A stretch of 43,710 nucleotides of DNA from a virus. The notes under the pieces were generated by a model, which saw only the letters and a list, made by a program, of their open reading frames with translations, was not told the origin of the DNA and did not search any database. Position 1 is the first letter of the stretch. Each line of letters starts with the position of its first letter. Shown piece after piece: positions 26,252-34,191 of the stretch. The stretch is from positions 1-43,710 of the IMG/VR virus record IMGVR_UViG_3300030118_003960; one strand, 5' to 3'. The position numbers and the translations under genes are program-made.

Positions 26252-28273
26252 TTATTCTCCTTTTTTCTGCAATCTCTCTTGCTTTTCTTGAGCTTGGCTA
26301 CGTACACGTAACTTCTCTGCTTCGAGTTTAACTGCATTTTCTAGTTTACCAACTGCTATAGTATTAGCAGATTTGGTTTTTGACTCTTGTGATTTCAACT
26401 CAGTTTTGAATTTCTCTACTTCACTACGTTTCCTTGCTGAGATTGACTCTCTGTGAGCTGTTTGTAAATCACCTTGTAAATTTTTAACTGCTTGTTGTGC
26501 TTGTTGTAATTGACCTTGCAATTGAGCCACAACATCCATTCTTTTAAGAACACCCTCTTTATCAAAAATATCTGTTTTCATTAAAGCTTCTGTTCTATCA
26601 ATAAGTCCAGCTTGATATGCTTCCATGTATATTGACCATTCACCCCATTTATTTGATGGCATTGTAGAATTACCAATAACATTAATATCATATTGACCAA
26701 TGCTTAAATCATTAATCATTTCATTTATGGCTTGTGATTTATCATTATAAACATTTACCATATATTCACTCATATCATTATTAGGTTGAACTACTCTAAA
26801 TACTTTTTTATACGTATAATGTTCCTTAGCTAAATTATATATTACTTGTCCAAGCCTTCTAAGTGAACCTTCAATATCTCTTAATTTAGATTTACTACGT
26901 CTTTGACCAAAATCTTCTAACATCATTGTAGCTGAAGATGTATTTGGTGCAACAGCACTATTACCTTGCATCATTTCAAATATACCCATATTTAAATCAA
27001 TATACTTCTCAATCAAAGAAGGTAATTGCATAACTGAGTTTGACAAAGGTTGTGGTGATGGAAAATGAGGAGCGCCAAAAGATGGGTCATATTCAATTGT
27101 TGCATTTGGATTAGCCCAACTTCTTTCTAATTCCTCAATATCATCAACACTTCCTTGTGGTATAAGTAATTTTAATCCAGATGATGCTTGCGCATGAGAT
27201 GTAATTAAAGACATTGTTTTATTTAAAAATCTTTGAAAATCTTTATTTTTTCTAACATCACTCATTGGATATGGTGTGTTAGTCCAAATGTTTGGTACAG
27301 GTACAATAGGATATTTATCAGTATTTAATATATATTCATATAAAACTATTTGACCTAATGTACATGTAAGTTTAATTCTTGTTTGCTGTACTTCTACAAC
27401 ATCAATTAATCCATTCTCTAAAGCTTTAGCAATTTTATCATCAGCTAAAAACTTTTCCATATTTTTTGTATCTAATATTCTTTCTTCTCCAGATTGAACA
27501 TCCATAATTCTATAGTAAGGAACTTTAACTTTAGAAAAATATTCTATTAATTGATATTTTTGTGAACCTTCACCTGTATCTTTATCTTTGACATAGTCAG
27601 GTGTAAATGTACCTACTGTTCTTTTATTAAGTGGTGATGGATAGGTGTCATCTTCATAATATGATTCAACAAGGTCAATTAAAAGTTTACCATCTTCTTG
27701 TTCTTCTGATAATTGTGGGTATAAATCTAATAATTGAAATTTTGTAAATATTGTAGATAACATCATTCCTGTAGAATCATCAAAATACTTACTTCGAGCA
27801 TTTGGGTCAACTACAACTCTAAATGGGTCAACATATGTAAATTTAACTTCACCTCTACCATAATCAGCTTCCCTGTCAACATATGCATAAAAATAACCAA
27901 GCCCTGTAACAGAATAATCATGTATAGTTTGTTTAAATACTTCATTACCATCTGATATATTCCATATATAATCCATAACAGTTCTCCAGACAGCTGCTAA
28001 ATCACTATCAGAATCTTCTCTTGGCATTGCAGAAAACTTTGGTGGTTTAGATGTTATAATAGCTTTAAACTGTTCAATAGCTGAATATATCCTATCTAAT
28101 GGTATATTTGATTGATTTCTTTCAGCAAGAGCATCAGCCTCATCTTCAGTAAAGTGATTGCCTAAATAAAAGTCAATATCTTCGCGAGCATGGTCTTCCC
28201 ACTCTTTACGAGCATCTGACCATCTATCCCAAAGTTCTTTAACGTAAGTTGCTTTTTTATCGGATTTAATCAT
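26252..28273 (-). CDS. Portal protein
   Basis: This is a 673-residue protein. The order (large terminase, portal, scaffold, capsid) and the sequence (for example IDFYLGNHF, KPPKFSAMPRE, FTYVDPFRVVVDPNARS) fit a P22-like portal, the dodecamer through which DNA is packaged and ejected. The C-terminal 100 residues are a long Gln/Lys coiled coil (LQGQLQQAQQAVKNLQGDL). The start lacks a recognisable ribosome site, unlike most neighbours. Confidence 0.88.
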   Translation of the reverse strand: MIKSDKKATYVKELWDRWSDARKEWEDHAREDIDFYLGNHFTEDEADALAERNQSNIPLDRIYSAIEQFKAIITSKPPKFSAMPREDSDSDLAAVWRTVMDYIWNISDGNEVFKQTIHDYSVTGLGYFYAYVDREADYGRGEVKFTYVDPFRVVVDPNARSKYFDDSTGMMLSTIFTKFQLLDLYPQLSEEQEDGKLLIDLVESYYEDDTYPSPLNKRTVGTFTPDYVKDKDTGEGSQKYQLIEYFSKVKVPYYRIMDVQSGEERILDTKNMEKFLADDKIAKALENGLIDVVEVQQTRIKLTCTLGQIVLYEYILNTDKYPIVPVPNIWTNTPYPMSDVRKNKDFQRFLNKTMSLITSHAQASSGLKLLIPQGSVDDIEELERSWANPNATIEYDPSFGAPHFPSPQPLSNSVMQLPSLIEKYIDLNMGIFEMMQGNSAVAPNTSSATMMLEDFGQRRSKSKLRDIEGSLRRLGQVIYNLAKEHYTYKKVFRVVQPNNDMSEYMVNVYNDKSQAINEMINDLSIGQYDINVIGNSTMPSNKWGEWSIYMEAYQAGLIDRTEALMKTDIFDKEGVLKRMDVVAQLQGQLQQAQQAVKNLQGDLQTAHRESISARKRSEVEKFKTELKSQESKTKSANTIAVGKLENAVKLEAEKLRVRSQAQEKQERLQKKGE

Positions 28274-28306
28274 GTTGCGTAATATATAACATATTTATTA
28301 TAATAA

Positions 28307-29875
28307 TCAACCCCTTGCCCCTGTAATCCAATTATAGGTTTTTTTAGGTTTTTCCCACTCTTCTTTATTATTTTTAACTTTTTTTACTTTACTAGCTGAT
28401 TTATTGCCTTTTGCATATTGTGTTGATAACCAAAAAGCATCAATAGTATCATCATGAGTTCCTTTTGGAAAATCTAATAATTCACCAATAAATTCATGCA
28501 TATCTTTTTTAAGATGAACAGCTCCTGCTTTAAACATTGGCTGTAAACCTTCAAACAGCCTGTCTTTCTTTTTTTGATTACCATAATTTTTTATACCTTG
28601 TTCTATACCAGGAAGAAACTTTCCTTCTTTTTTACTTCTTTTGTGTATATAATCTCTTAACATTTCCTGATATGATATAGTTTCAATATTTATTCTTTTG
28701 ATTGGCCTATATCGTTCAGCAATTTTAAATATTTCATCTGCACAGTCCATAGGTAATACTCTTTGTCTCCAATATTCAATAATATAGTAATCATACTCAG
28801 CAGTAACACCAATAACCATAATAACACTATAATCATTACGTCTACTAAGAGTTGAAGCAGGGTCAACACCTATATAAATATTTACATACTCAATTGTACC
28901 ATCTTCAAGTTTTATATACCAAGAATCTCTTTTATTATCAAATTTAATACTACCACTATATAAATTTTCAACTATATCGTTTTCACTAAAGATTTGGTCT
29001 TCAGGTGATTTAGCTTGGTTCATATATTCTTGATAAAATTTAGATGGTGTACCAGAATCTATATAAAATTGTTTTCTTTCTTCTAATTTTTTTAAAGGCC
29101 ATCTTGAAGGCCATAATGGACTACCATCATCAAGTATTGCTTTATATGTAATTAAATCCCAAGAGTATTCAGCACCATTGTTCATTGCTTCTTTATAATT
29201 TCTAACAAGTCCATTTAAAAATGAATCATAATGTACAATAGTTCCATTACACCATAAAAACCCACCTTTATCAAAATCAATAGCTGGATATACAGCAGCT
29301 GTTACCCAATTCTTTATTTGTTGTCTAGCTTCAGGAGTTTTTGTATTTAACTCAGATTCAAAGTCATCAAGTATAATTCCAGTATATCTTGTAGATAATT
29401 GCTTTTTACCACGCAGTCTTTGTGCTGCTCCCTTTGCAATCATCCTACAATTATTTGTTAATGTTATTTCGTTCTTAGTCCACTTATCACCTTGTAAGTC
29501 ACCGAAATAATAATGTATTGCAGGATTTGAGTATATGTGATTAGAAATCCAATTAAGGTTATCAATAGCCTGGTCTTGTGCCTCGCCAACCCAAGCGATA
29601 AATTCTGGGCTTTCTTTATTCGCAAATAAGAACCGATGTAAAACCGCAGTTGCAGCTAAGGTTGACTTTGCGTGGTCACGAGGCAATACAAGCGCCAATT
29701 GTTGATTATCTCTATCTAAAAGTTTTTTACCGACAGTATTGTGAAAATCAGGAGTTGCGGATGCTAAATAATCTTGTGGTGAAAAGAGTTTACCAAATAC
29801 AATAAGGTCATTGTAAGCCATTTCAAGAACTTTTTCATTGTTTGATACATTACCGTTAAGATTTAGATTTGCCAT
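28307..29875 (-). CDS. terL: Large terminase subunit
   Basis: This is a 522-residue packaging motor. The ATPase half carries a Walker A-like LPRDHAKST (residues 64-72) and a Walker B IILDDFE (167-173). The nuclease half has IGVDPAST near residue 340, INIETISYQEML, and a late THDDTIDAF acidic motif, consistent with an RNase H-fold nuclease. It cuts concatemers and drives DNA into the prohead through the portal encoded next. Length is typical. Confidence 0.95.
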   Translation of the reverse strand: MANLNLNGNVSNNEKVLEMAYNDLIVFGKLFSPQDYLASATPDFHNTVGKKLLDRDNQQLALVLPRDHAKSTLAATAVLHRFLFANKESPEFIAWVGEAQDQAIDNLNWISNHIYSNPAIHYYFGDLQGDKWTKNEITLTNNCRMIAKGAAQRLRGKKQLSTRYTGIILDDFESELNTKTPEARQQIKNWVTAAVYPAIDFDKGGFLWCNGTIVHYDSFLNGLVRNYKEAMNNGAEYSWDLITYKAILDDGSPLWPSRWPLKKLEERKQFYIDSGTPSKFYQEYMNQAKSPEDQIFSENDIVENLYSGSIKFDNKRDSWYIKLEDGTIEYVNIYIGVDPASTLSRRNDYSVIMVIGVTAEYDYYIIEYWRQRVLPMDCADEIFKIAERYRPIKRINIETISYQEMLRDYIHKRSKKEGKFLPGIEQGIKNYGNQKKKDRLFEGLQPMFKAGAVHLKKDMHEFIGELLDFPKGTHDDTIDAFWLSTQYAKGNKSASKVKKVKNNKEEWEKPKKTYNWITGARG

Positions 29876-29878
29876 ATA

Positions 29879-30217
29879 TTAGCAGTTCCACTTTTTTAAC
29901 GACAAAGACAATCTATCTTTACCAGTATTATTACTGGGCTTTTGTCTTTTTCTCATACCTTTCATTCTTGCACAAAATGATTTTCTTCTTTTTGCAGCTT
30001 TACTACCTTTTTTTAATTTTGAGGGTTTTGTTGTTACAGCGGTTTGTAATTTAGAGCCAGGGTTAGCTCTTCTATATGATTCAACGCCTTTTTTATTTAA
30101 ACCGCCACTTGGGTCTTTTCCTTCTTTACGTTGCCATGCAGGAGTTTTACCTCCTTCTTTAAACTTTGCTCTACTTCTTGCGTCCTTTACAGGTATCTCC
30201 GATGCCCATTTATCCAT
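29879..30217 (-). CDS. Small basic protein with DUF6321-like domain
   Basis: This is a 112-residue, highly basic protein. Residues about 33-95 (KDPSGGLNKKGVESYRR, KGSKAAKRRKSFCARMKGM) match a pattern I know as DUF6321, found in phages and large viruses. A GGK unit (FKEGGKTPAW) links it in composition to the two GGK proteins beside the capsid genes. It is encoded immediately before the large terminase. A DNA-binding or packaging-linked role is possible but unproven. Confidence 0.7.
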   Translation of the reverse strand: MDKWASEIPVKDARSRAKFKEGGKTPAWQRKEGKDPSGGLNKKGVESYRRANPGSKLQTAVTTKPSKLKKGSKAAKRRKSFCARMKGMRKRQKPSNNTGKDRLSLSLKKWNC

Positions 30218-30235
30218 AATTCATCTCTCTTTCAA

Positions 30236-30580
30236 CTATTTATCCATCATTAAACTTTTTAAATATCTCATAGGTTGACCAGATAGATTAAGTTCTTTCA
30301 TAATTGATTTTCTATTATCAACATTAACAGTATCAGAAAAACTAGGATTTGCTGCTAATGTACTTAATAATGCAATAAGCATATCTTGTTTTCTTTCTTT
30401 AGTTGCCATTCCAGGCATTGACCTGTATATTTGTCTTTTTTCACCACCTTTTGTTAATGCTTCATATAAAGAATTTGTAAATAAACCAAATGGTGAAATA
30501 CCAGACCTTACCTCAATAACACTTCCAGGGTCTATCTGATTTATAAGTTTATCTATATTGCTATGTGCATTTTCTTCCAT
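30236..30580 (-). CDS. Hypothetical protein near terminase
   Basis: This is a 114-residue, mostly helical protein with no recognised motif (NAHSNIDKLINQIDPGSV..., ending YLKSLMMDK). Its ATG overlaps the endolysin stop as TAATG with an AAAGGAAAA site. Position between the endolysin and packaging genes suggests a role in late expression or packaging, but nothing in the sequence shows one. Confidence 0.55.
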   Translation of the reverse strand: MEENAHSNIDKLINQIDPGSVIEVRSGISPFGLFTNSLYEALTKGGEKRQIYRSMPGMATKERKQDMLIALLSTLAANPSFSDTVNVDNRKSIMKELNLSGQPMRYLKSLMMDK

Positions 30581-30978
30581 TACTTTTCCTTTCTAAGTTC
30601 AAAATGAGGAAAATCATCAAATTTATTGTCATCTACCTCAAAGTTCATATTCCAATCACCACCCCAACGTAATTTTATTCCCATTGACTGAGCAATACCA
30701 ATCACGAAGCCTGCAAACAAATGAAAACGCTCCCTATCATCCCAATCAATAGGATAAGGCACAACATCCACAGCCCTGCTTGGATTAGAATTATGACGGC
30801 CATTTGGGAACTTAACCTTAGTTTTTCCTTCATCGAAAAGCTTATTTTGCCTTTCAGCGCTTCTATGGCCTTCCAAAACAGAACAATCGACATATTTGAT
30901 AACTTCGTTAAATATTTTTTGTAGTTTATCATCACAAGTGCTTAACCTTTCTTTACTTCTTTTTCCAAATCTAGGCAT
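30580..30978 (-). CDS. M15-family peptidase, endolysin
   Basis: This is a 132-residue protein from ATG 30978. An upstream in-frame ATG (31047) would add a hydrophobic stretch that overlaps another gene, so it is not preferred. GRH (H62), SRAVD (D71) and the late PHFEL (H125) provide the zinc ligands of an L-Ala-D-Glu/VanY-like M15 peptidase, the type used by many phage endolysins to cut peptide cross-links. No signal peptide is seen, so it would need a holin. The GGAG site gives a five-base spacing to this ATG. Confidence 0.85.
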   Translation of the reverse strand: MPRFGKRSKERLSTCDDKLQKIFNEVIKYVDCSVLEGHRSAERQNKLFDEGKTKVKFPNGRHNSNPSRAVDVVPYPIDWDDRERFHLFAGFVIGIAQSMGIKLRWGGDWNMNFEVDDNKFDDFPHFELRKEK

Positions 30979-31114
30979 CATTACTCCATAAATCAAAGTT
31001 TGAGTTATCAGCCACAAATGAAGAAGGGTATAGAGTGTGAGTAACATAACAAGAGGATAGAGAGGTCATACAACTTTCTTCACCTGTGGCCAAATCTTTA
31101 TAAATTATTTCCAT
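30971..31114 (-). CDS. Small hypothetical protein upstream of endolysin
   Basis: This is a 47-residue reading frame (MEIIYKDLATGEESCM...). Its ATG overlaps the upstream stop as TAATG, and its TAG overlaps the endolysin start region by eight bases. The sequence is Ser-rich with two Cys and no membrane segment. Tight packing supports it. Function unknown. Confidence 0.5.
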   Translation of the reverse strand: MEIIYKDLATGEESCMTSLSSCYVTHTLYPSSFVADNSNFDLWSNDA

Positions 31115-31362
31115 TAACTGTTTCCTTGTATCGAATTTTCGCCATAAATATACATAATATTATCATTATTATCAAACTCTGAGTTGCACTTAGGACACAT
31201 CCAGCCAATCACATCGTGATTTACACTATTTGTATCAAACAATCCAACTCTTTTAGAGTAATGTTCGTTATAATACAGTTCTTTGTCACAAATTGGACAA
31301 GGGTCTTTAATCTTCGTCTTTTTCTTTGTGTGCAATGAGCTTTGTGTTTGATGTTTTTCCAC
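31114..31362 (-). CDS. Small zinc-ribbon protein, GTG start
   Basis: This is an 82-residue protein with paired CPIC and CPKC knuckles about 30 residues apart, a clear zinc ribbon. It begins at GTG 31362 behind an excellent GGAGG site with six-base spacing, inside the end of the small-terminase gene (56-base overlap). Its position at the head of the late block suggests a regulator or packaging accessory, but the target is unknown. Confidence 0.65.
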   Translation of the reverse strand: MEKHQTQSSLHTKKKTKIKDPCPICDKELYYNEHYSKRVGLFDTNSVNHDVIGWMCPKCNSEFDNNDNIMYIYGENSIQGNS

Positions 31363-32077
31363 TTAAAGCCTCCATTTGTTCTGATGTAAATCCTTGAAAG
31401 ACAGTCAACTGCTCTTGTTTCTTCTCAGTTTCAAATAAACCTGCCATTTTTGACAATGCATCTAAAGAACGTAACTTATCTGTGTCTCTATCCGATAAAT
31501 CAGCAATCATTTTATATTTTGATATAATCCATTCTGCTGTTACACCCTCATCTGCAAGTTTTTTATTGATTTCTTCTTTAACCATTGTCCTTATTTCCTT
31601 TTTTTTTAATAAAACATTCGTTTTTTTCTTAATATAGTCCTCATCTTTGGCTTTTGGGTATGCTTTTTTGTAAGCTGATACCGCACCATCCCCTGCTGCA
31701 ACATATTGAGCAAATAAAAACTCACGATTGTTAAGTTTTCGCTCCTTAGCTCTTTCGTAGATGGCATCATAATTACCTGAAAACGAATAAATGTTTTGTG
31801 CAACTCCTTTTTCACCCAATATCTGATGTGTTTTTTGTTCAATGATATAAGAACCACATATAGTCAACACAACATTACGAGGAGTTTTATAACCAGGATG
31901 CTTTAAAGCACTACGTTTAAGAATTTGCAATACATATCCATCATCTGTATAAACCCAATCTCTTGTTGTACCCACTCTCCAATTACCAACAATGTCAATA
32001 TCAGGATTGAACGCGCGAAACTCCTCTGCATCGTCATATAAATAATTTTCAATACCTTTAATTACTTTAACATCCAT
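31307..32077 (-). CDS. terS: Small terminase subunit with extra N-terminal domain
   Basis: This is a 256-residue protein. The C-terminal two-thirds (from about residue 115: REFLFAQYVAAGDGAVSAY, then YPKAKDE and a Lys-rich helix) follows the small-terminase pattern of a helix-turn-helix DNA-recognition region. Residues 1-105 are a separate beta-containing unit (WRVGTTRDWVYTDDGYV, TICGSYIIEQKT) not found in classic small subunits. It would bind the packaging-start site and recruit the large subunit. No clear ribosome site is visible. The 56-base overlap with the next zinc-ribbon gene is unusual. Confidence 0.7.
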   Translation of the reverse strand: MDVKVIKGIENYLYDDAEEFRAFNPDIDIVGNWRVGTTRDWVYTDDGYVLQILKRSALKHPGYKTPRNVVLTICGSYIIEQKTHQILGEKGVAQNIYSFSGNYDAIYERAKERKLNNREFLFAQYVAAGDGAVSAYKKAYPKAKDEDYIKKKTNVLLKKKEIRTMVKEEINKKLADEGVTAEWIISKYKMIADLSDRDTDKLRSLDALSKMAGLFETEKKQEQLTVFQGFTSEQMEALSGKTSNTKLIAHKEKDED

Positions 32078-32439
32078 AGAATAATATAAAAAAACTTTAT
32101 CAAAAATAAAAACCTTGCATAATTCATTTATTTGATTATATTTATCTATATAATAGAGATATATACTAGAGATAATATCTATAGATAATATCCATCTTAT
32201 AAAAGAAATTAATAATAAAGAAAAGATTTAGTCAACTTTGAAATTTTTTTACAAAATATTTTTTACATTTGATAAGAGAAATGGAAAAGTCTGTTACAAA
32301 GTTTGAAAAATAGCGTTAGAATGTGTGTGAGTATTATTTTCACCGACACCCCCCCTGCCTTGCGCGAGGGTAGGGTTGCGATTTGGTTGATTTTTATAAA
32401 TATATTGGTTATTTTTACAATTCAGAAGAAATGGACTAC
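32078..32439. other. Non-coding gap between two leftward gene sets, AT-rich with repeats and a GC-rich island
   Basis: No supported gene lies here; an open frame at 32303-32497 on the plus strand looks accidental. The left part is extremely AT-rich and holds two direct copies of AGATAATATC (32170-32179 and 32183-32192). Bases about 32341-32380 form a sharply GC-rich patch with an imperfect stem (CCTGCCT/AGGGTAGG). This is the expected region for the late promoter and possibly a packaging or replication site. Confidence 0.4.
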
Positions 32440-32467
32440 AAACAAAAACGCCCCAACAAGTGGGGCG
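32440..32467 (-). terminator. Intrinsic terminator of the leftward early gene set
   Basis: On the minus strand a perfect seven-base stem (CGCCCCA/TGGGGCG) with a five-base loop is followed by TTTTTGTTT. It lies just past the stop of the last gene in the 34.0-32.5 kb set, so it should end that transcript before the late block. On the plus strand there is no U-run after the stem. Confidence 0.8.
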
Positions 32468-32493
32468 CTATTGCTACACAATCCGCGTATTTT

Positions 32494-32673
32494 TTAGAGG
32501 TCTTTATTACACGCCTCAATGAATTTACTAGTATTAAATAATTTATTATCTGTTTTAAACTCTGCACATAAATCATTTATAAAAGTATCTTTATTTATTG
32601 TTCTCTTATTATTAAAGAATGTATTATCTCTAATAATTTCCGCTATCATCTTATAATATTTTCTACTTAGCAT
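32494..32673 (-). CDS. Small hypothetical protein (conserved type in marine phages)
   Basis: This is a 59-residue protein beginning MLSRKYYKMIAEIIRDN and ending KFIEACNKDL. This pattern resembles a small protein common in marine phages, of unknown function, usually near replication genes. ATG 32673 overlaps the preceding stop (TAATG) and has a GGGGGAG site. It is the last gene before the terminator. Confidence 0.65.
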   Translation of the reverse strand: MLSRKYYKMIAEIIRDNTFFNNKRTINKDTFINDLCAEFKTDNKLFNTSKFIEACNKDL

Positions 32674-32963
32674 TATCTCCCCCTTTCATTACTTAAGTTA
32701 ATATCTTTTATTATTGTTTGTAACTGCTCCAATTGTGCAAGTACTTTATTAGTGCCGCCGCTTAATCCAAAGTAATTCTTGACATCTTTTAAGCGCCAAT
32801 GTCTACTTGGTTTTATTCCCTTGCTAAACATTTTAACTTGACCAACACACAACGCCAAATTATAAAGTGCAAACTTTGCGCCATCTATTTGGTTAGATTG
32901 TTTTTCAAGGTCTCTAATAAATTGGCAATCTTCATTCATATTTACTATTGTTTTATTTTGCAT
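32673..32963 (-). CDS. Hypothetical protein, possible DNA-binding
   Basis: This is a 96-residue protein from ATG 32963, chosen because AAGGAG lies nine bases upstream; a longer frame from 33038 overlaps the next gene. It is a helical protein with a segment (RHWRLKDVKNYFGLSGGT) that could be a helix-turn-helix, followed by a helix with many Gln and Leu. No family was identified. It is part of the six-gene leftward set. Confidence 0.6.
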   Translation of the reverse strand: MQNKTIVNMNEDCQFIRDLEKQSNQIDGAKFALYNLALCVGQVKMFSKGIKPSRHWRLKDVKNYFGLSGGTNKVLAQLEQLQTIIKDINLSNERGR

Positions 32964-32976
32964 TGTTTTATACTCC

Positions 32977-33150
32977 TTATATTTGATAGTTATTAAATAA
33001 ATACTTGGCTTTATCTTTCCCAAAGCGTTCCTCTGCAATACTGCATATGATACCTATCATATTATGACCAAATGTAGTACCAAGTACATCTTGACATTCT
33101 TTTTCTAACTCTTCAAATGTTGCCGTTTTTAGATTGATTTTATTTCTCAT
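32977..33150 (-). CDS. Small hypothetical protein
   Basis: This is a 57-residue protein from ATG 33150, which has an AAGGAG site. The longer frame from 33192 lies in the neighbour. The sequence is mostly helical (KTATFEELEKECQDVLG) and has no clear motif. The leader just before the ATG (AAAAACAATG) is shared with other genes of this set. Confidence 0.55.
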   Translation of the reverse strand: MRNKINLKTATFEELEKECQDVLGTTFGHNMIGIICSIAEERFGKDKAKYLFNNYQI

Positions 33151-33352
33151 TGTTTTTATCTCCTTGTTGGTTATTTTGTTTAACATTATCAATATATACT
33201 TTTAATTTATTAATATAAATTGTTATTGATTCGATTTCTTTTGTTAATGTTCCAATATCATTAGTTAATTTATTAATTAATTTTTGATGTAGCTTTAAAG
33301 TCGGCTCTAATGTTTTAGATACCAAATTATATAATAATTTATTATCATTCAT
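33140..33352 (-). CDS. Small coiled-coil protein
   Basis: This is a 70-residue protein made almost wholly of a heptad-like helix (KLINKLTNDIGTLTKEIES), with an Asn/Gln/Lys tail. Its ATG overlaps the preceding stop (TAATG) within one copy of the 31-base repeat found here. It is probably oligomeric. Function unknown. Confidence 0.55.
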   Translation of the reverse strand: MNDNKLLYNLVSKTLEPTLKLHQKLINKLTNDIGTLTKEIESITIYINKLKVYIDNVKQNNQQGDKNNEK

Positions 33353-33380
33353 TATTTTTTAACTCCTTCTATTGATTTAT
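33350..33380 (-). repeat. 31-base direct repeat, copy 1 (end of one gene plus start signal of the next)
   Basis: This copy is identical to 33748-33778 except for one base. Each copy encodes the last residues of a gene (KSIEGVKK then stop) and contains the AAGGAGT ribosome site and ATG of the next. The two copies are 398 bases apart. The repeat therefore duplicates a translational-coupling junction and not a protein domain. Confidence 0.85.
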
Positions 33381-33750
33381 ATTCATTTAACATATTATAC
33401 TTGACTGCTTTTACTGCGGGTTTTTTCTTAGATTTTACAGAACTTTTAATAGATTTAAATTTAAGTGTTCCGTGTTTGTCTAATGTCATTAAATCACCAA
33501 TATTATTAACACCTTGCGCCGTGTTATCCATTGGGTGAACTTTTATTTCTGTAAGGTCAGTATTTAAATCAATTTTATCTGTGTAACTATTAAATAATAA
33601 AATAGCATCTAAAAAGTTTATACTTAACCATTTAATACCAACCTTGCCGCCGCCTATGCCGTACCGATGTGCTATATCATAGCGCTTAACATTAGTGACA
33701 TTATTAAACGTGTCGCGTTCTTTTTTTAATACTGCAAAAATTGTACTCAT
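33352..33750 (-). CDS. Hypothetical protein
   Basis: This is a 132-residue protein. The first half is mixed alpha/beta with GIGGGKVGIKWL. The C-terminal 40 residues are very Lys-rich (KSSVKSKKKPAVKAVK), a possible nucleic-acid-binding tail. It ends in KSIEGVKK, as does the gene before it, because both stop codons lie in copies of the 31-base repeat. No family was recognised. Confidence 0.6.
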   Translation of the reverse strand: MSTIFAVLKKERDTFNNVTNVKRYDIAHRYGIGGGKVGIKWLSINFLDAILLFNSYTDKIDLNTDLTEIKVHPMDNTAQGVNNIGDLMTLDKHGTLKFKSIKSSVKSKKKPAVKAVKYNMLNEYKSIEGVKK

Positions 33751-33778
33751 TATTTTTTTACTCCTTCTATTGATTTAT
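33748..33778 (-). repeat. 31-base direct repeat, copy 2
   Basis: This is the second copy of the junction repeat described at 33350-33380, differing at one base (T for A inside the ribosome-site run). It holds the end of the 90-residue gene and the start signal of the 132-residue gene. Confidence 0.85.
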
Positions 33779-34022
33779 TATTATTTACTTTTATTTCACT
33801 ATCTAAACGAACAACATTATCAATTATTACGTGGCCTTCAAATTCTACCGCAAAAAAATTATCTAATGTTTTTTCTATGGTTGATATATTTTTTGTATAA
33901 CTTTCCATTTCTTGCGCTTCTTCAAAACCCCACGAACCGCACAAATACGCGTTTTGATTTGATTGACTCATTATATTTTGTAACTCTTTAATTAAATTAT
34001 TATAATCAATATTTTTTATCAT
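33750..34022 (-). CDS. Hypothetical protein, first gene of the leftward set
   Basis: This is a 90-residue, acidic, mostly helical protein with a Trp-Gly-Phe patch (CGSWGFEEAQEMESY) and the shared KSIEGVKK end. ATG 34022 has a CGAGG site. It faces the divergent region, so its promoter should lie in 34023-34191. Function unknown. Confidence 0.55.
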   Translation of the reverse strand: MIKNIDYNNLIKELQNIMSQSNQNAYLCGSWGFEEAQEMESYTKNISTIEKTLDNFFAVEFEGHVIIDNVVRLDSEIKVNNNKSIEGVKK

Positions 34023-34191
34023 TGTTTTTATACCTCGTTTTATTTTTTGTTTACTCCTATAATATACACATAATAAAACATATATTTTATATATTTATTA
34101 TTTTTATATCTTGCATTATTTTTATATATTTTTTTATATTTCAATTGTTCAAGCAGTTAAATAAATAAGAAAATAAGAGGAAAAAAAGAAA
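34023..34191. promoter_or_regulatory. Divergent intergenic region with likely promoters for both arms
   Basis: These 169 bases, nearly all A and T, separate the leftward and rightward gene sets. For the rightward set, TTGCAT (34111-34116) and TATATT (34135-34140) with an 18-base gap form a fair sigma70-like pair ending about 50 bases before ATG 34192, which has an AAGAGG site. A TATTATA-like box is visible on the other strand. The positions are suggestive only. Confidence 0.4.

Noticed and set aside
30979-31047. Upstream start for the endolysin giving a signal-like hydrophobic N-terminus
   Set aside because: That stretch coincides with another gene in a different frame, and the GGAG-spaced ATG at 30978 gives the normal length of the family.
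32303-32497. 64-residue plus-strand frame in the intergenic gap
   Set aside because: It crosses the GC patch and the terminator, has no ribosome site, and reads as random.
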